Below, in pieces: positions 7,836-16,683 of a stretch of DNA of 40,512 nucleotides. Position numbers and translations under genes: made by a program. Under the pieces are notes generated by a model, which saw only the letters and a program-made list of their open reading frames with translations, ran no database searches and was not told the origin of the DNA. Location of the stretch: the NCBI GenBank assembly GCA_026225555.1, contig JAMFSY010000022.1:1-40512 (forward strand), given 5' to 3'. Each line of letters starts with the position of its first letter. Positions within the stretch are counted from its first letter, which is position 1. The stretch comes from Methylacidiphilales bacterium. Lineage in GTDB: Bacteria > Verrucomicrobiota > Verrucomicrobiia > Methylacidiphilales > UBA1321.

Positions 7836-9347
7836 ATGTTCGAAGCTGCTCCGAAGCCGACCTGGTGGTTGCCCACTCTCGGCTTTTTTCTTTTTCTGTC
7901 CATTGAACTGGCCATGTTCGCCGGCCCGGAGCAGCTTTTTTCCGATCCATCGGTGGGACGGCATTTGCGCACCGGAGAAGCCATTCTGGATACCCATCGG
8001 GTCCCTCGGACCGACCCACTCAGCTTCACCCACGCCGGGCAACCCTGGATAGATTACGAATGGGGATTCGAGGCGACAATCGCCGAACTGAATCGGCTCG
8101 GCGGTCTTGGCCTGGTTTGTGCCTTTGGCACGGCGTTATTTGCGGCCACGATGCTGGGAATTTACCGGACTCTTTTGCAGGCGGGATTCTCCTTCAAGGT
8201 GGTCATGCTCGTCACGTCGTTGGCATTTCTGACGCTTCACCTTCACTACTCGGTGCGGCCCCTGCTCTTGACCTATCTTTTCATGGCCCTGGTCGTGGAG
8301 GTTTGGTATGGCCGCCGCGTTCCGTTGAAACGCGACTGGATCATCCTGCCGATCGTATTTGTGGCCTGGGCGAATCTGCACGCCGGATGGGCGGCCGCGC
8401 TGGTTTTCCTTGCCACTTCCGTGACGGGACGATTGGTGGATCGCATTTTGAAGCGAGTCGATGGCGAGGAGGCGCCGGCTATTCCGTGGATCGGACTTTT
8501 TCTGCTCTGCACCGTGGCGACCTGGTTCAATCCCTGGGGCTGGGAGCTGCATCACAAGATTTTTCTCTTCGCCACGACCTATAAAAGTTTCGCGCTTTGG
8601 AATGAGTACGCGGAGCCCAATTTTTCCCTCCCAAGCATGTCGGCGATTACGGTGCTCTTTCTGTTGGTCGTGATTTTCAGCGCTCGCACGATCCGGCGCG
8701 CCTCGCTCTGGCGCTGGGAAACCGCGCTGCCGGTGTTCTTCTTTCTCTATGAAGGTCTCAAGGCGCAGCGTCACGTCTTGTTGCTGATCGAGATCGCCAC
8801 GGTGCCGATCGCGCGCGATTTGGAAGTGCTTCTGCGCGGCCGTTGGTGGCCCTGGCTGCAGGACCGAATGGAACGATTTCAGGCCAAGCAACGTCTGGCC
8901 GGGGGCGATGCGTGGCTGAGTCTTCTTCTCGCGCTCTTCGTGGCTGTGCTCTTCGTGAAGACACCGCTGGTCAAACGCATCCAGATCGGGCAAAGCATCA
9001 CGCCGCAAGCGATCGCCTTCATCAAAGATCATCCGGATCGTTTTGAACGTCCCCTGGTCACGACCTGGAACGCGGGACCGTTGCTCTGGAATTTGCGTCC
9101 CGATTTTCGCGTCAGCTTCGATGATCGCGGTGATTTCTATGGAGACGCGACCGTTTTCTCCTTCGTGGATCTTTACAACGGCGCGCCCAGTTGGCGCGAT
9201 ACGCTGGATAAGGGGCATTTCGATTCGGCGATTCTCGATGCCTATTTGCCGCTCGGCCAAATCCTCTCCTTGCTTCCCGAGTGGAAAGTCGTCTACCGCG
9301 ACAAGGCGACGGTGGTCTTTTGGCGTGCGCGCCCTTCCGCGCCTTAG
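7836..9347 (+). CDS. Polytopic membrane protein, GT-C-like, function unknown
   Basis: The protein has 503 residues and about 9-11 hydrophobic segments, including LGFFLFLSIELAMFAG, LVCAFGTALFAATMLGIY, VVMLVTSLAFLTLHL, WIILPIVFVAWANLHAGWAA, WIGLFLLCTVATWF and AITVLFLLVVIFSA. After the first helix comes VGRHLRTGEAILDTHRVPR followed by TDPLSFTHAGQPWIDYEW, a signature seen in uncharacterised proteins related to GT-C (PMT/ArnT-like) glycosyltransferases, where the first external loop holds acidic catalytic residues. The soluble C-terminus (from about residue 390) has PLVTTWNAGPLLWNLRPDFR and SFDDRGDFYGD. A glycosyltransferase activity is inferred, not shown. The gene stands alone, 75 bp after the pilin gene. 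Confidence 0.75.
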   Translation: MFEAAPKPTWWLPTLGFFLFLSIELAMFAGPEQLFSDPSVGRHLRTGEAILDTHRVPRTDPLSFTHAGQPWIDYEWGFEATIAELNRLGGLGLVCAFGTALFAATMLGIYRTLLQAGFSFKVVMLVTSLAFLTLHLHYSVRPLLLTYLFMALVVEVWYGRRVPLKRDWIILPIVFVAWANLHAGWAAALVFLATSVTGRLVDRILKRVDGEEAPAIPWIGLFLLCTVATWFNPWGWELHHKIFLFATTYKSFALWNEYAEPNFSLPSMSAITVLFLLVVIFSARTIRRASLWRWETALPVFFFLYEGLKAQRHVLLLIEIATVPIARDLEVLLRGRWWPWLQDRMERFQAKQRLAGGDAWLSLLLALFVAVLFVKTPLVKRIQIGQSITPQAIAFIKDHPDRFERPLVTTWNAGPLLWNLRPDFRVSFDDRGDFYGDATVFSFVDLYNGAPSWRDTLDKGHFDSAILDAYLPLGQILSLLPEWKVVYRDKATVVFWRARPSAP

Positions 9348-9384
9348 ACCTTTTTTAAAAAGAGATTATCGCTTCTTTTTCTAT

Positions 9385-9411
9385 GTCATCCTGAGCTTGT
9401 CGAAGGATCAG
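9385..9411 (+). repeat. Family 2 repeat, half copy
   Basis: This is an exact copy of the 27-nt left arm of the family 2 inverted repeats. The expected right arm is absent. Only a degenerate gctgatcttgtcg piece at about 9438-9449 remains, suggesting decay or truncation next to the REPIN at 9489. Confidence 0.88.
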
Positions 9412-9488
9412 TTTCGCCTCGGCAAAAGGCAACTGAGCTGATCTTGTCGCACGTGTGTCTGGTCCCCGAAGCTCGCTTCGGCCCGGGT

Positions 9489-9587
9489 GGTAGCCGCCGC
9501 ACGCCGTGCGGTGGTGTCTTGGCGAAGAAAGAGCGGAGCGTGGAAGCTTTTCTTCTCTCCTCCGTCGCACGGCGTGCGACGGCTACC
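9489..9587 (+). repeat. REPIN-like element, copy 1 (two inverted GTAG-headed hairpins)
   Basis: The element begins GGTAG at 9489 and continues with a hairpin of 9-bp arms and a 3-nt loop (9494-9514, one G-T mismatch). A 47-nt spacer follows, then an inverted hairpin with perfect 9-bp arms (ccgtcgcac-ggc-gtgcgacgg, 9562-9582) ending CTACC at 9587. The whole 99 bp recurs inverted at 24060-24158. Similarity extends to about 9485-9624, including a third small hairpin (ccccgg...ccgggg at about 9596-9615). A 5' GTAG next to a short palindrome is the known head of RAYT-associated REP sequences. Together with the family 2 half copy, it fills the roughly 300-bp gap between genes at 9348-9646. Confidence 0.88.
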
Positions 9588-9646
9588 ATGGAATGCCCCG
9601 GTGCTTGCTCCGGGGTTCTTTTACTTGAAAGTGGTTCAGGCTCCGG

Positions 9647-11014
9647 TCATTCCGAAGGGAGAGAAGAAGCGCTCCGCAAAAGGCCCAGCGCAAAATCGAT
9701 TTCCTCTTTTTCGATGACAAAGGGCGGCGTGAAGGAGAGTACATTCTGCCTCACGCCGCCGCTCAAAATAATCAGCCCGCGCGCCAGCATCTCTTCGATG
9801 AGTCCGCCCGCGCGCGCCGGATCCGGTTGACCGGTCTCGTCCAGAACCTCGATGCCCTGCATCAGCCCGAGCCCGCGGATCGAGCCCCAGATTTTTGACG
9901 TGTCCCGAAGTTGAAGCAGCCCGGTTCGCAGATGATTTCCCAGTGCCTCGACACGTTCGCTCCAGGGTTCCGTCTCCAGAAGTTCGAGCGATTGAAGCGC
10001 CATGCGGCAGCCGAGCGGATTGCCGAGAAAGGTGCTGGTATGCAGGGCCTCGCCGGTCGATTCGGGCCACGCCTTATCCATCACGAGCGCCGTGCCGACG
10101 CACGCGGCCAGCGGAAAGCCGCTGGTCAACGCCTTGCCGAGGCAGATGAGATCGGGTTGGACGTTCCCATGATCGCAGGCAAAACGACGTCCCGTGCGAT
10201 GAAAGCCGGTATAGATTTCATCGAAGATCAGCAGCGCGCCAAATTGATCGGCAAGGGCGCGCAGCAACGGGAGGAACCACGCCGGGGGTACGACTTCACC
10301 GCCCCGGCCCTGCACCGGTTCGACGAGGATCGCGCCGATGGTCCGTTTCTCGAGAAGCTTTTCCGCCTGCCGCAGAAAGGCGTTCATGCAATCGGGCAGG
10401 CATGCGGAGGGCTCGCGGTTCGTCGTCAGCCATGGACAATGCTGGCAATCGGGGAAGGGAAGGAAGCTCGCGAAATCGGCGAGTTGCCCGGCGAACGGTT
10501 CACGGAAAAGTTCGCGGCCGGTGACGGTTAGCGCGCCGTAACCGAGGCCATGGTAGCCACCGGTAAAGGCCAATACGCCGCGCCGTTTCGTGGCGAGCCA
10601 TGCCGTCTTCAGCGCCGCCTCGACCGCCTCACTACCCGAGTTGGTCAGGATGACTTTGCCGGGGCCGAGTTGCCATTGCTCGAAGGTGAGCTGCGAAAGC
10701 TGGCGGCAAAGCGCCACTTTTTCCGCCGTCGGATGGACGTCGCCCATCGCATGGTAAAGGCGCGCCACCTGGTCCTGCGCCGCCTCCACAATTTGCGGCG
10801 GCGTATAACCGAGGCTGGCCACGCCGAAGCCGCTGGTGAGATCGAGGAAGCGGTTGCCATCGACATCCCAGACATTCGCGCCATGCGCTTTCTCCCAGAA
10901 AACGGGAAAGCGGGGCGAGACGTAGGTGACGTTCTGCGATTCGTGCGCGCGCAATTCCACCGCGAGCGCGCGCGAGTGCGGACCGGGAACAGGCGTGAGC
11001 AGCGAGGGAAGCAT
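9647..11014 (-). CDS. Class III PLP-dependent aminotransferase
   Basis: The 455-residue protein is an ornithine/GABA-type aminotransferase. It has DVDGNRFLDLTSGFGVASLG near the N-terminus, TNSGSEAVEAALKTAW for phosphate binding, FTGGYHGLGYGAL, the cofactor-binding LLIFDEIYTGF (Asp265) and LGKALTSGFPLAACVG with the Schiff-base lysine at about Lys294. The amino donor cannot be set from sequence; 4-aminobutyrate or acetylornithine-like substrates are plausible. An insert after residue 185 carries four cysteines (C190-x2-C193-x11-C205-x3-C209), which could bind metal. The gene starts 2 bp after the stop of the upstream exported-protein gene, so both lie in one operon. Confidence 0.9.
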   Translation of the reverse strand: MLPSLLTPVPGPHSRALAVELRAHESQNVTYVSPRFPVFWEKAHGANVWDVDGNRFLDLTSGFGVASLGYTPPQIVEAAQDQVARLYHAMGDVHPTAEKVALCRQLSQLTFEQWQLGPGKVILTNSGSEAVEAALKTAWLATKRRGVLAFTGGYHGLGYGALTVTGRELFREPFAGQLADFASFLPFPDCQHCPWLTTNREPSACLPDCMNAFLRQAEKLLEKRTIGAILVEPVQGRGGEVVPPAWFLPLLRALADQFGALLIFDEIYTGFHRTGRRFACDHGNVQPDLICLGKALTSGFPLAACVGTALVMDKAWPESTGEALHTSTFLGNPLGCRMALQSLELLETEPWSERVEALGNHLRTGLLQLRDTSKIWGSIRGLGLMQGIEVLDETGQPDPARAGGLIEEMLARGLIILSGGVRQNVLSFTPPFVIEKEEIDFALGLLRSASSLPSE

Positions 11015-11016
11015 GA

Positions 11017-11715
11017 TCAGGACGACGGGGGGGTATCGTCAGGGCGGGCGTACCAGGCGAGAAGACCCACCAGGATGATCAGGAGAATCACGCCGGGGAT
11101 GATGTAGATCAGGTAGTCGGAGATTTGCGAGGAAAGCGACGTGACCACGCCGGAGGAGGCGCTGATGGTTGGCGCGCTGGGAGAGGTGGCGCTCGTTGGC
11201 GGCGGTTGGGGCGCGGCTGGGGGAGCCAGGGCGGCCTGGTCATCGGGATTGTTCTTGATGATTTGCAGCGCGGAGGCGATGGCGGCGTCCCGGCTCGATT
11301 TCATGTCGGTGTAGGAGACGCGGCCCAAGGTCTTGCTCAGGTCCGGGGTCGAGAAGACGATCTTGGGGGTGATGTAGTTTGCGTGGTTGGCCAGGTCGCC
11401 ATCGTCGTATTGCGAAAATTGGTGATGAACGATGTCGGGCGTCTTCGTCATCTCTCCGGCATTGGCGTTGATGAAGATGACCACGCTCACGTCCTGCAAA
11501 TCTTTCAGAGCCATCTGGGTGAGGTCGGACTCACTTCCCGCCGTGAGATTGCCATCGGAGAGGTCGGCGAGATTGCTGCTCAGCCACGCGAGAGGAAGAT
11601 GCTTTTGTTGCGCCTCGGCCTGGGCCTTGGGCAGATCCTGAATGGCGTAGTAAGTGTCGGCGTGAAGCGCGGTTTGAAGGGCGAAAGAAAAAGCGAGAAG
11701 AGTGAGGATTCGCAT
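11017..11715 (-). CDS. Exported, C-terminally membrane-anchored protein of unknown function
   Basis: The frame is open upstream to 11781, but the ATG at 11715 gives a clean signal peptide (MRILTLLAFSFALQTALHAD), so it is preferred (232 residues). The mature part starts TYYAIQDLPKAQAEAQQKHL and alternates strand-like and helix-like segments (VSVVIFINANAG, ITPKIVFSTPDL), resembling a thioredoxin-like fold but without a CxxC motif. A Pro/Ala/Ser linker (residues ~165-190) leads to a single C-terminal helix, LIYIIPGVILLIILVGLLAW, and a short charged tail. It is probably a periplasmic domain tethered to the inner membrane. It lies immediately upstream of, and in an operon with, the aminotransferase. 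No recognised family; the fold suggestion is weak. Confidence 0.65.
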   Translation of the reverse strand: MRILTLLAFSFALQTALHADTYYAIQDLPKAQAEAQQKHLPLAWLSSNLADLSDGNLTAGSESDLTQMALKDLQDVSVVIFINANAGEMTKTPDIVHHQFSQYDDGDLANHANYITPKIVFSTPDLSKTLGRVSYTDMKSSRDAAIASALQIIKNNPDDQAALAPPAAPQPPPTSATSPSAPTISASSGVVTSLSSQISDYLIYIIPGVILLIILVGLLAWYARPDDTPPSS

Positions 11716-11783
11716 AGGCAAAGCGTCTCCGAAAAAAGGCAGCACGACAACCTCATCCGTCATGCTTCGATCCACGGTCAAGA

Positions 11784-11847
11784 GGTAGCTGCCGACCGGC
11801 GGCAGTGCCTTTCTGATCCGACCGTCGCCCGGCGGTCGATGGCTACC
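11784..11847 (+). repeat. Diverged REPIN-like element
   Basis: GGTAG at 11784 is followed by a hairpin (ctgccg...cggcag, 11789-11805). A short spacer and a second hairpin with imperfect arms (about 11819-11838) follow, ending GGCTACC at 11847. The architecture matches the 99-bp elements at 9489 and 24060, but the stems and spacer differ and the length is 64 bp. It lies between pckG and the exported-protein gene. Confidence 0.7.
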
Positions 11848-11887
11848 TTCTGCAAGCCGCCTGCGACGGGAAGTTGAGCCGCCGAGA

Positions 11888-13681
11888 TTAAAGCCGCGAG
11901 ATCAGCAGTTCCCGCTGGAAGATCAGTTCCTTCGGCAGGTCAGCGTAGAGCTTGAAGAACAGCTCGTCCTGCAACAGGACCTCGCGCTTCCATTCCTCCA
12001 CATCCAGCGACAGCGCCTCGGTCAGTTCGGCGACGTTGACTTCCAGCCCGGTGATATCGATGTCCTCCGGTTCCGGCATCCAGCCCACTGGCGTTTCGTA
12101 GGCGGGAACGCGGCCCCGGCAGCGGTCGACGATCCACTTGAGCACGCGCATGTTCTCGCCATAACCGGGCCAGAGAAATTTGCCGTCCTTCCCCTTGCGA
12201 AACCAGTTCACGTGAAAAACTTTGGGCGGACGTTTCAGCAACTTTCGCATGCGGAGCCAGTGGCGGAAATAATCGCCCATGTTGTAACCGCAAAAAGGCA
12301 GCATCGCCATCGGATCGCGGCGTACCTGGCCCACGCCGCCGGTCGCGGCGGCGGTGGTTTCCGAGGCCATCGTGGCGCCGACATAGACGCCGTGGATCCA
12401 GTTGAAGGCCTGGAAAACGAGCGGCAACGTGGTGGCGCGGCGTCCGCCGAAAATCAACGCGCTGATCGGCACGCCGTTGGGATCGTTCGCCTCGGGGGCC
12501 AGCGCCGGATTGTTCTGCATGGGCGCGGCGAAACGGCTGTTGGGATGCGCCGCCTTTTCCTTTGAGGCGGGAGTCCAGGGCCGGCCCTGCCAGTCGAGGC
12601 ATTCCGCAGGCGGTTCGCCGTCCTTGCCCTCCCACCAGACGTCGCCATCGGGGGTCAGCGCGACGTTCGTGTAAATCGTGTCCTTCGACATCGAGATCAT
12701 CGCGTTCGGATTCGATTTGAAATTGGTGCCGGGCACCACGCCGAAGTAACCGGCCTCCGGATTGATGGCGTAGAGCCGGCCATCGGGCCCCGGCCGCATC
12801 CAGGCGATATCGTCACCGACCGTGGTGATCTTCCAGCCCGCGAATTGTTTCGGCGGGATGAGCATGGCAAAGTTCGTCTTGCCGCAGGCGCTGGGGAAGG
12901 CCGCCGCCACGTAATTCTTTTCGCCCGTGGGCGATTCGACGCCGAGAATCAGCATGTGCTCGGCCATCCAACCTTCGATGCGACCCAGGTAGGAACCGAG
13001 CCGCAGCGCCAGGCACTTTTTCCCGAGAAGCACGTTGCCGCCATAATTCGAGCCGACCGAGATGATGGTGTTATCCTGCGGGAAGTGAGCGATGAACCGG
13101 CGCTCGGGATTCAGGTCGAGCATGCTGTGCAGTCCTTTGGTGAACTTGCCGTTTGCGCCCAGTTCGTCCCAGGCCACCTGTCCCATACGCGTCATGATGC
13201 GCATGCTGAGCACGACGTAGATCGAGTCGGTCAGCTCCACGCCAACCTTGGTCAGCGGCGAACCGGGCATACCCATCAGATAGGGCACCACGTACATCGT
13301 GCGGCCCTTCATCGCGCCGCGGCAGAGATCGTAAAGCTTCTCGTACATGGCCGCGGGCGCCATCCAGTGATTGGTCGGGCCCGCCGCGTCCGGCGTGCGC
13401 GTGCAAATGAAGGTGCAATCCTCCACGCGGGCGACGTCGTTCGGGTTGGAGCGATGGTAATAACAGCCGGGAAGCTTTTCCTGGTTGAGCCGGATGAGGA
13501 TGCCCTGATCGACCGCCTCTTGCGTGAGCTGTTCCCTTTCGCGCTCGCTGCCATCGCACCAGTAGACTTGGTCGGGCTGGCAGAGGTCCCGCATTTCCTC
13601 GACCCAGGCCCGCAAGTCGGCGTGCCGGGTGGGACTTGCATCGGGTACGAAGGAGGGAACGGAAGCGGGAGGGAGGGGCAT
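11888..13681 (-). CDS. pckG: Phosphoenolpyruvate carboxykinase (GTP)
   Basis: This enzyme converts oxaloacetate and GTP to PEP, GDP and CO2, the first committed step of gluconeogenesis. Diagnostic segments are [14 protein letters not shown], the substrate-site region, the GTP-type P-loop [18 protein letters not shown] with its reactive cysteine, the kinase-2 region [40 protein letters not shown], and [10 protein letters not shown]. The frame stays open to 13789. The ATG at 13681 gives 597 residues, the usual family length, and leaves room for a promoter before the divergent glycosyltransferase gene. An ATG at 13771 with a GAGA leader is an alternative start. Confidence 0.96.
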   Translation of the reverse strand: MPLPPASVPSFVPDASPTRHADLRAWVEEMRDLCQPDQVYWCDGSEREREQLTQEAVDQGILIRLNQEKLPGCYYHRSNPNDVARVEDCTFICTRTPDAAGPTNHWMAPAAMYEKLYDLCRGAMKGRTMYVVPYLMGMPGSPLTKVGVELTDSIYVVLSMRIMTRMGQVAWDELGANGKFTKGLHSMLDLNPERRFIAHFPQDNTIISVGSNYGGNVLLGKKCLALRLGSYLGRIEGWMAEHMLILGVESPTGEKNYVAAAFPSACGKTNFAMLIPPKQFAGWKITTVGDDIAWMRPGPDGRLYAINPEAGYFGVVPGTNFKSNPNAMISMSKDTIYTNVALTPDGDVWWEGKDGEPPAECLDWQGRPWTPASKEKAAHPNSRFAAPMQNNPALAPEANDPNGVPISALIFGGRRATTLPLVFQAFNWIHGVYVGATMASETTAAATGGVGQVRRDPMAMLPFCGYNMGDYFRHWLRMRKLLKRPPKVFHVNWFRKGKDGKFLWPGYGENMRVLKWIVDRCRGRVPAYETPVGWMPEPEDIDITGLEVNVAELTEALSLDVEEWKREVLLQDELFFKLYADLPKELIFQRELLISRL

Positions 13682-13803
13682 GGAAAAAAGGGTTAAGCAC
13701 GATTTAAGCCACCCGGAGGCGCCAGGGCCAGTACCATTGCGAGGCGGGGGAACAACGGAACTGGTATCCATTTCGTCTCTATGGTTCATTGGGCGCCACC
13801 CCT

Positions 13804-14715
13804 GTGAACTCCGACTTCTCCATTGCGCTTTGTTGCAACGGTTCGCTACTGCCGGGATTGCACGCGACGCTGGCTTCCCTGACCCGGAGCCTGGGCGCGC
13901 GGGAGAAGGTTTCGCTCCATCTTTTCATCTCCGGGATCGATGAGGAGGGGCGGGCGGAATTGAAGGGCACGGTTGATGATGCCGGTGGAGTGGGGCGTCT
14001 CCAGTTCCACGAGATGGATCTCTCCGAGTTTCAGGATCTCAAGTCGCTCCATGGCGATCGCACGACCTATCTGCGGCTCAAGCTGCCCGATCTGCTGGCC
14101 GATGCGCCGGTGATTCTTTACCTCGATGCCGACTTGATCGTGCAGACCGATATCTGCGAGATGTTTGCGCTTCCGCTCGGAGACGCGCCATTGGGAGGCA
14201 TCGCAGGAGAGACGGTTTCATGGAGCCTGGACCGTGATTTCTATCTGAAGATTGGCCTGACGGATGAGGACGATTGCTTCAATGCGGGCGTCCTGCTTCT
14301 CAACGCGGCGCGCTGGAGAGAATTGAAACTGGGCGCTCAGGCACTGGAGTTCGGGCGCAAACACGACGCCCTGCTCAAGTCACATGACCAGACGATCATG
14401 AATGCGCTTTTTGCCCGGACCTTTTATCACCTGCCGAGAAAGTTCAATATCATCCTCGCGCCGGAGACCCGGCGGGTGGAGGCGGCCGATGGAATTTATC
14501 ACTTCATGGGGTCTCCGAAACCGTGGGATCCCTGCGGGACGTTTTTCCACCGGAACTGCCGGATGTGGAACCGCGCGATTCGGGGGACTCATTTCAAATG
14601 GGCCCATTTTCTCGGTCGGCACGGGAAGTCGTATGCGACGCGGACCTGGTCGCTGCGCTTTTCCTATTTGCGGGTATTGAAGAGAAGGTTGGAGGAAGTT
14701 TTGAAAAAAAACTGA
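13804..14715 (+). CDS. Family 8 glycosyltransferase
   Basis: This roughly 303-residue enzyme has the GT8 (LPS galactosyltransferase/glycogenin-like) hallmarks: an N-terminal [20 protein letters not shown] (normally DNNY-type), [11 protein letters not shown], the metal-binding DxD in [36 protein letters not shown] and the closing HFMGSPKPW (HxxGxxKPW). It is a retaining transferase that uses a nucleotide-sugar donor, probably in surface glycan synthesis. The start is uncertain: GTG at 13804 (reading NSDFSIAL) or TTG at 13789, neither with a strong ribosome site. It is divergent from pckG and 50 bp upstream of the AEC transporter. Confidence 0.9.
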   Translation: MNSDFSIALCCNGSLLPGLHATLASLTRSLGAREKVSLHLFISGIDEEGRAELKGTVDDAGGVGRLQFHEMDLSEFQDLKSLHGDRTTYLRLKLPDLLADAPVILYLDADLIVQTDICEMFALPLGDAPLGGIAGETVSWSLDRDFYLKIGLTDEDDCFNAGVLLLNAARWRELKLGAQALEFGRKHDALLKSHDQTIMNALFARTFYHLPRKFNIILAPETRRVEAADGIYHFMGSPKPWDPCGTFFHRNCRMWNRAIRGTHFKWAHFLGRHGKSYATRTWSLRFSYLRVLKRRLEEVLKKN

Positions 14716-14765
14716 GATTCGCGCGCTTTGCTTTCAGTCGCCGACGTGCTTTCTTTTCCGGTTCC

Positions 14766-15761
14766 ATGTCGGAATATCTGAAAATCCTGGGCAGCGTCAT
14801 CCCGCTTTTTTTCCTGATGAGCGTCGGCGCGGCGGTGCGATGCCGGGGACTGCTGAACGAGAAGGCCGACCAGACGCTCCTTAACCTGGCAGTGCATCTA
14901 TTGCTGCCGGCCCTAATCCTGGATCACGTCGTGGCGAGCGAGGCGTTGCGGCACTGGAGTAATCTCATCTGGAGCCCGCTGCTCGGCTTTATTTGTACGG
15001 CGGGCGGTGTGGCCGTGGCCGCATTGGTGGCGAGGGTTTGGCGTCTTCCGCATGGCCCACAGGCCCGGACATTTGCCTTCACGGCGGGCATCTTCAATTA
15101 CAGTTATATTCCCATTCCGCTGATCGATGTGCTCTACGGGCCGAGCGCGCTGGCCGTGCTGTTTCTCTTCAACCTGGGGACGGAGACCGCGTTTTGGATG
15201 GTGGGATTCGGCACGCTGGAAGGGCGGTCGTTTTGGAAGGAATGGCGCCGCGTGCTGACGACTCCGGTGCGCGCCATCATCCTCGGCGTGGGCATCAATT
15301 TGTTGACCGCCTGCTTCGGCCTCCGGCTCGACGACGCGACCCTCAACGCGGCCGTGTGGGGCTGGCCCGTGAAGGTGCTGCTCGCGACCATTCATTTGAT
15401 CGGCGTCTGTTCGATTCCGCTCGCGCTGCTTTTGATCGGGGCGACCATGGCCGATTTCTGGGAGGAGTTCCGGCGGACACGCGGCGCGAAAGTGATGGGG
15501 CTTTCGGTGCTGGTCCGGAATCTGGTTTGCCCGGTGGGCTTTGTGTTGCTGGCGTGGCTGCTTCCGGTCTCGCCCGATTTGAAGGAAACCCTGGTCGTGC
15601 AGGCGGCGATGCCAGCGGGTGTCTTCTCGCTCGTGCTCGCGCGGCATCACGGAGGACATGTGCCCGTGGCGTTGCAGGTGATTTTTGCGACCTCAGCCGC
15701 GGCGATCATCACGCTTCCGCTTTGGATCCACTTTGGGATGCAGGTGATCGGAGCTAAATGA
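14766..15761 (+). CDS. AEC (auxin efflux carrier) family transporter
   Basis: The ATG at 14766 gives 331 residues with about ten membrane helices; the longer upstream frame overlaps the GT8 gene and is not protein-like. Family features are the short first helix ending in VGAAVRCRGLLNEKADQTLLNLAVHLLLPALIL, a mid-protein GIFNYSYIPIPLIDVLYG with the conserved Asn/Pro helix break, and the repeated second half ending LVVQAAMPAGVFSLVLARHHGG. AEC transporters move organic acids such as malate or malonate, or other anions. The substrate is unknown here. The 3' end overlaps the convergent ctaB gene by 8 bp. Confidence 0.85.
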   Translation: MSEYLKILGSVIPLFFLMSVGAAVRCRGLLNEKADQTLLNLAVHLLLPALILDHVVASEALRHWSNLIWSPLLGFICTAGGVAVAALVARVWRLPHGPQARTFAFTAGIFNYSYIPIPLIDVLYGPSALAVLFLFNLGTETAFWMVGFGTLEGRSFWKEWRRVLTTPVRAIILGVGINLLTACFGLRLDDATLNAAVWGWPVKVLLATIHLIGVCSIPLALLLIGATMADFWEEFRRTRGAKVMGLSVLVRNLVCPVGFVLLAWLLPVSPDLKETLVVQAAMPAGVFSLVLARHHGGHVPVALQVIFATSAAAIITLPLWIHFGMQVIGAK

Positions 15762-16683
15762 GCCGATCGACCACCAACGCGATCAGCACCAACGGCAGAT
15801 AAGTGATCGAGTAAAGAAAAAGGGCGCGGGCGGTGGGCCGGTTCGGGTTCCTGGCGAAGCGAATGGCAAAGAGCACGAAGCCCAGCGAAAGCACGCTCGC
15901 GAGGAGGCCGTAAACCAAGCCGGAATGCCCGGTCCAGACCGGAAGAAGGCTGACCGGCAGGAGCACGAGCGATGAGACCACGGCGTGGAGGCCGGTTCGC
16001 TTTCCACTCGGATCGGTGACCGAGACCATGCGGAGGCCCGCGCTTTGATAATCCTCTCGGTACAGCCACGCGATGGCATAAAAGTGGGGCAATTGCCAGA
16101 GGCCGAGCAGCGCGAAGAGCGCCCAGCCTTCGGCGCTGAATTCGCCCCGCGCGGCGGTCGCGCCGATGAGCGGCGGAAGCGCGCCGGGAATGGCTCCAAC
16201 CAGCGTATTGAGCGCCGTCAGGCGCTTGAGCGGCGTGTAGACCAGCACGTAAATGATCAACGTTGAGGCGGCGAGGAACGCGGTGAGTCCGTTGACGAAC
16301 CACGTCAGTTCGCCGAGCCCCAACGCGCCGAGAACGAGGCCGCCGAGGACCGTGGGCGTCAACGGCAGGCGGCGCGTAACGAACGGACGCTGCTCGGTCC
16401 GGCGCATCAGGGCGTCGGTGCGACGCTCCAGGGCCTGATTGAGAATCGATGAGCAGATGGCGGTCAGCGCCGTGCCGACAAGGGTATGGATCAGCCGGAT
16501 CCAATCGAACGCGCCGACATTCGCGAGGAAATATCCGGCGAGCGTGGTGAGCAGCACCATCACGGTCAGGCGGGCCTTCGTCAGCTCCGAGAAAGCGGTG
16601 GCGAGGGAGGTGTCCTCCGTGCCCATGACGGCCACCGCTGGAACAGGCGGCGCGACCGGGACGGAACTGGTCGCGGGGTTCAC
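15754..16683 (-). CDS. ctaB: Protoheme IX farnesyltransferase (heme O synthase)
   Basis: This UbiA-family integral membrane prenyltransferase attaches farnesyl to heme B to form heme O for terminal oxidases. The 309-residue protein has TKARLTVMVLLTTLAGYFLA at the start, the prenyl-diphosphate/Mg motif NQALERRTDALMRRT (N-x3-D-x3-D-like), YTPLKRLTALNTLVGAIPGA and the second motif region WQLPHFYAIAWLYREDYQSAG. The GTG start at 16683 overlaps the stop of ctaA (GTGA), so I chose it over the open frame running to 16914. Gene order ctaA-ctaB implies sequential heme B to O to A conversion from one transcript. Confidence 0.94.
   Translation of the reverse strand: MNPATSSVPVAPPVPAVAVMGTEDTSLATAFSELTKARLTVMVLLTTLAGYFLANVGAFDWIRLIHTLVGTALTAICSSILNQALERRTDALMRRTEQRPFVTRRLPLTPTVLGGLVLGALGLGELTWFVNGLTAFLAASTLIIYVLVYTPLKRLTALNTLVGAIPGALPPLIGATAARGEFSAEGWALFALLGLWQLPHFYAIAWLYREDYQSAGLRMVSVTDPSGKRTGLHAVVSSLVLLPVSLLPVWTGHSGLVYGLLASVLSLGFVLFAIRFARNPNRPTARALFLYSITYLPLVLIALVVDRLI

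Noticed and set aside
8136-9260. 374-residue frame antisense to the GT-C-like protein
   Set aside because: Composition is shadow-like (Gln/Arg/His-rich) while the plus strand encodes clear membrane helices.
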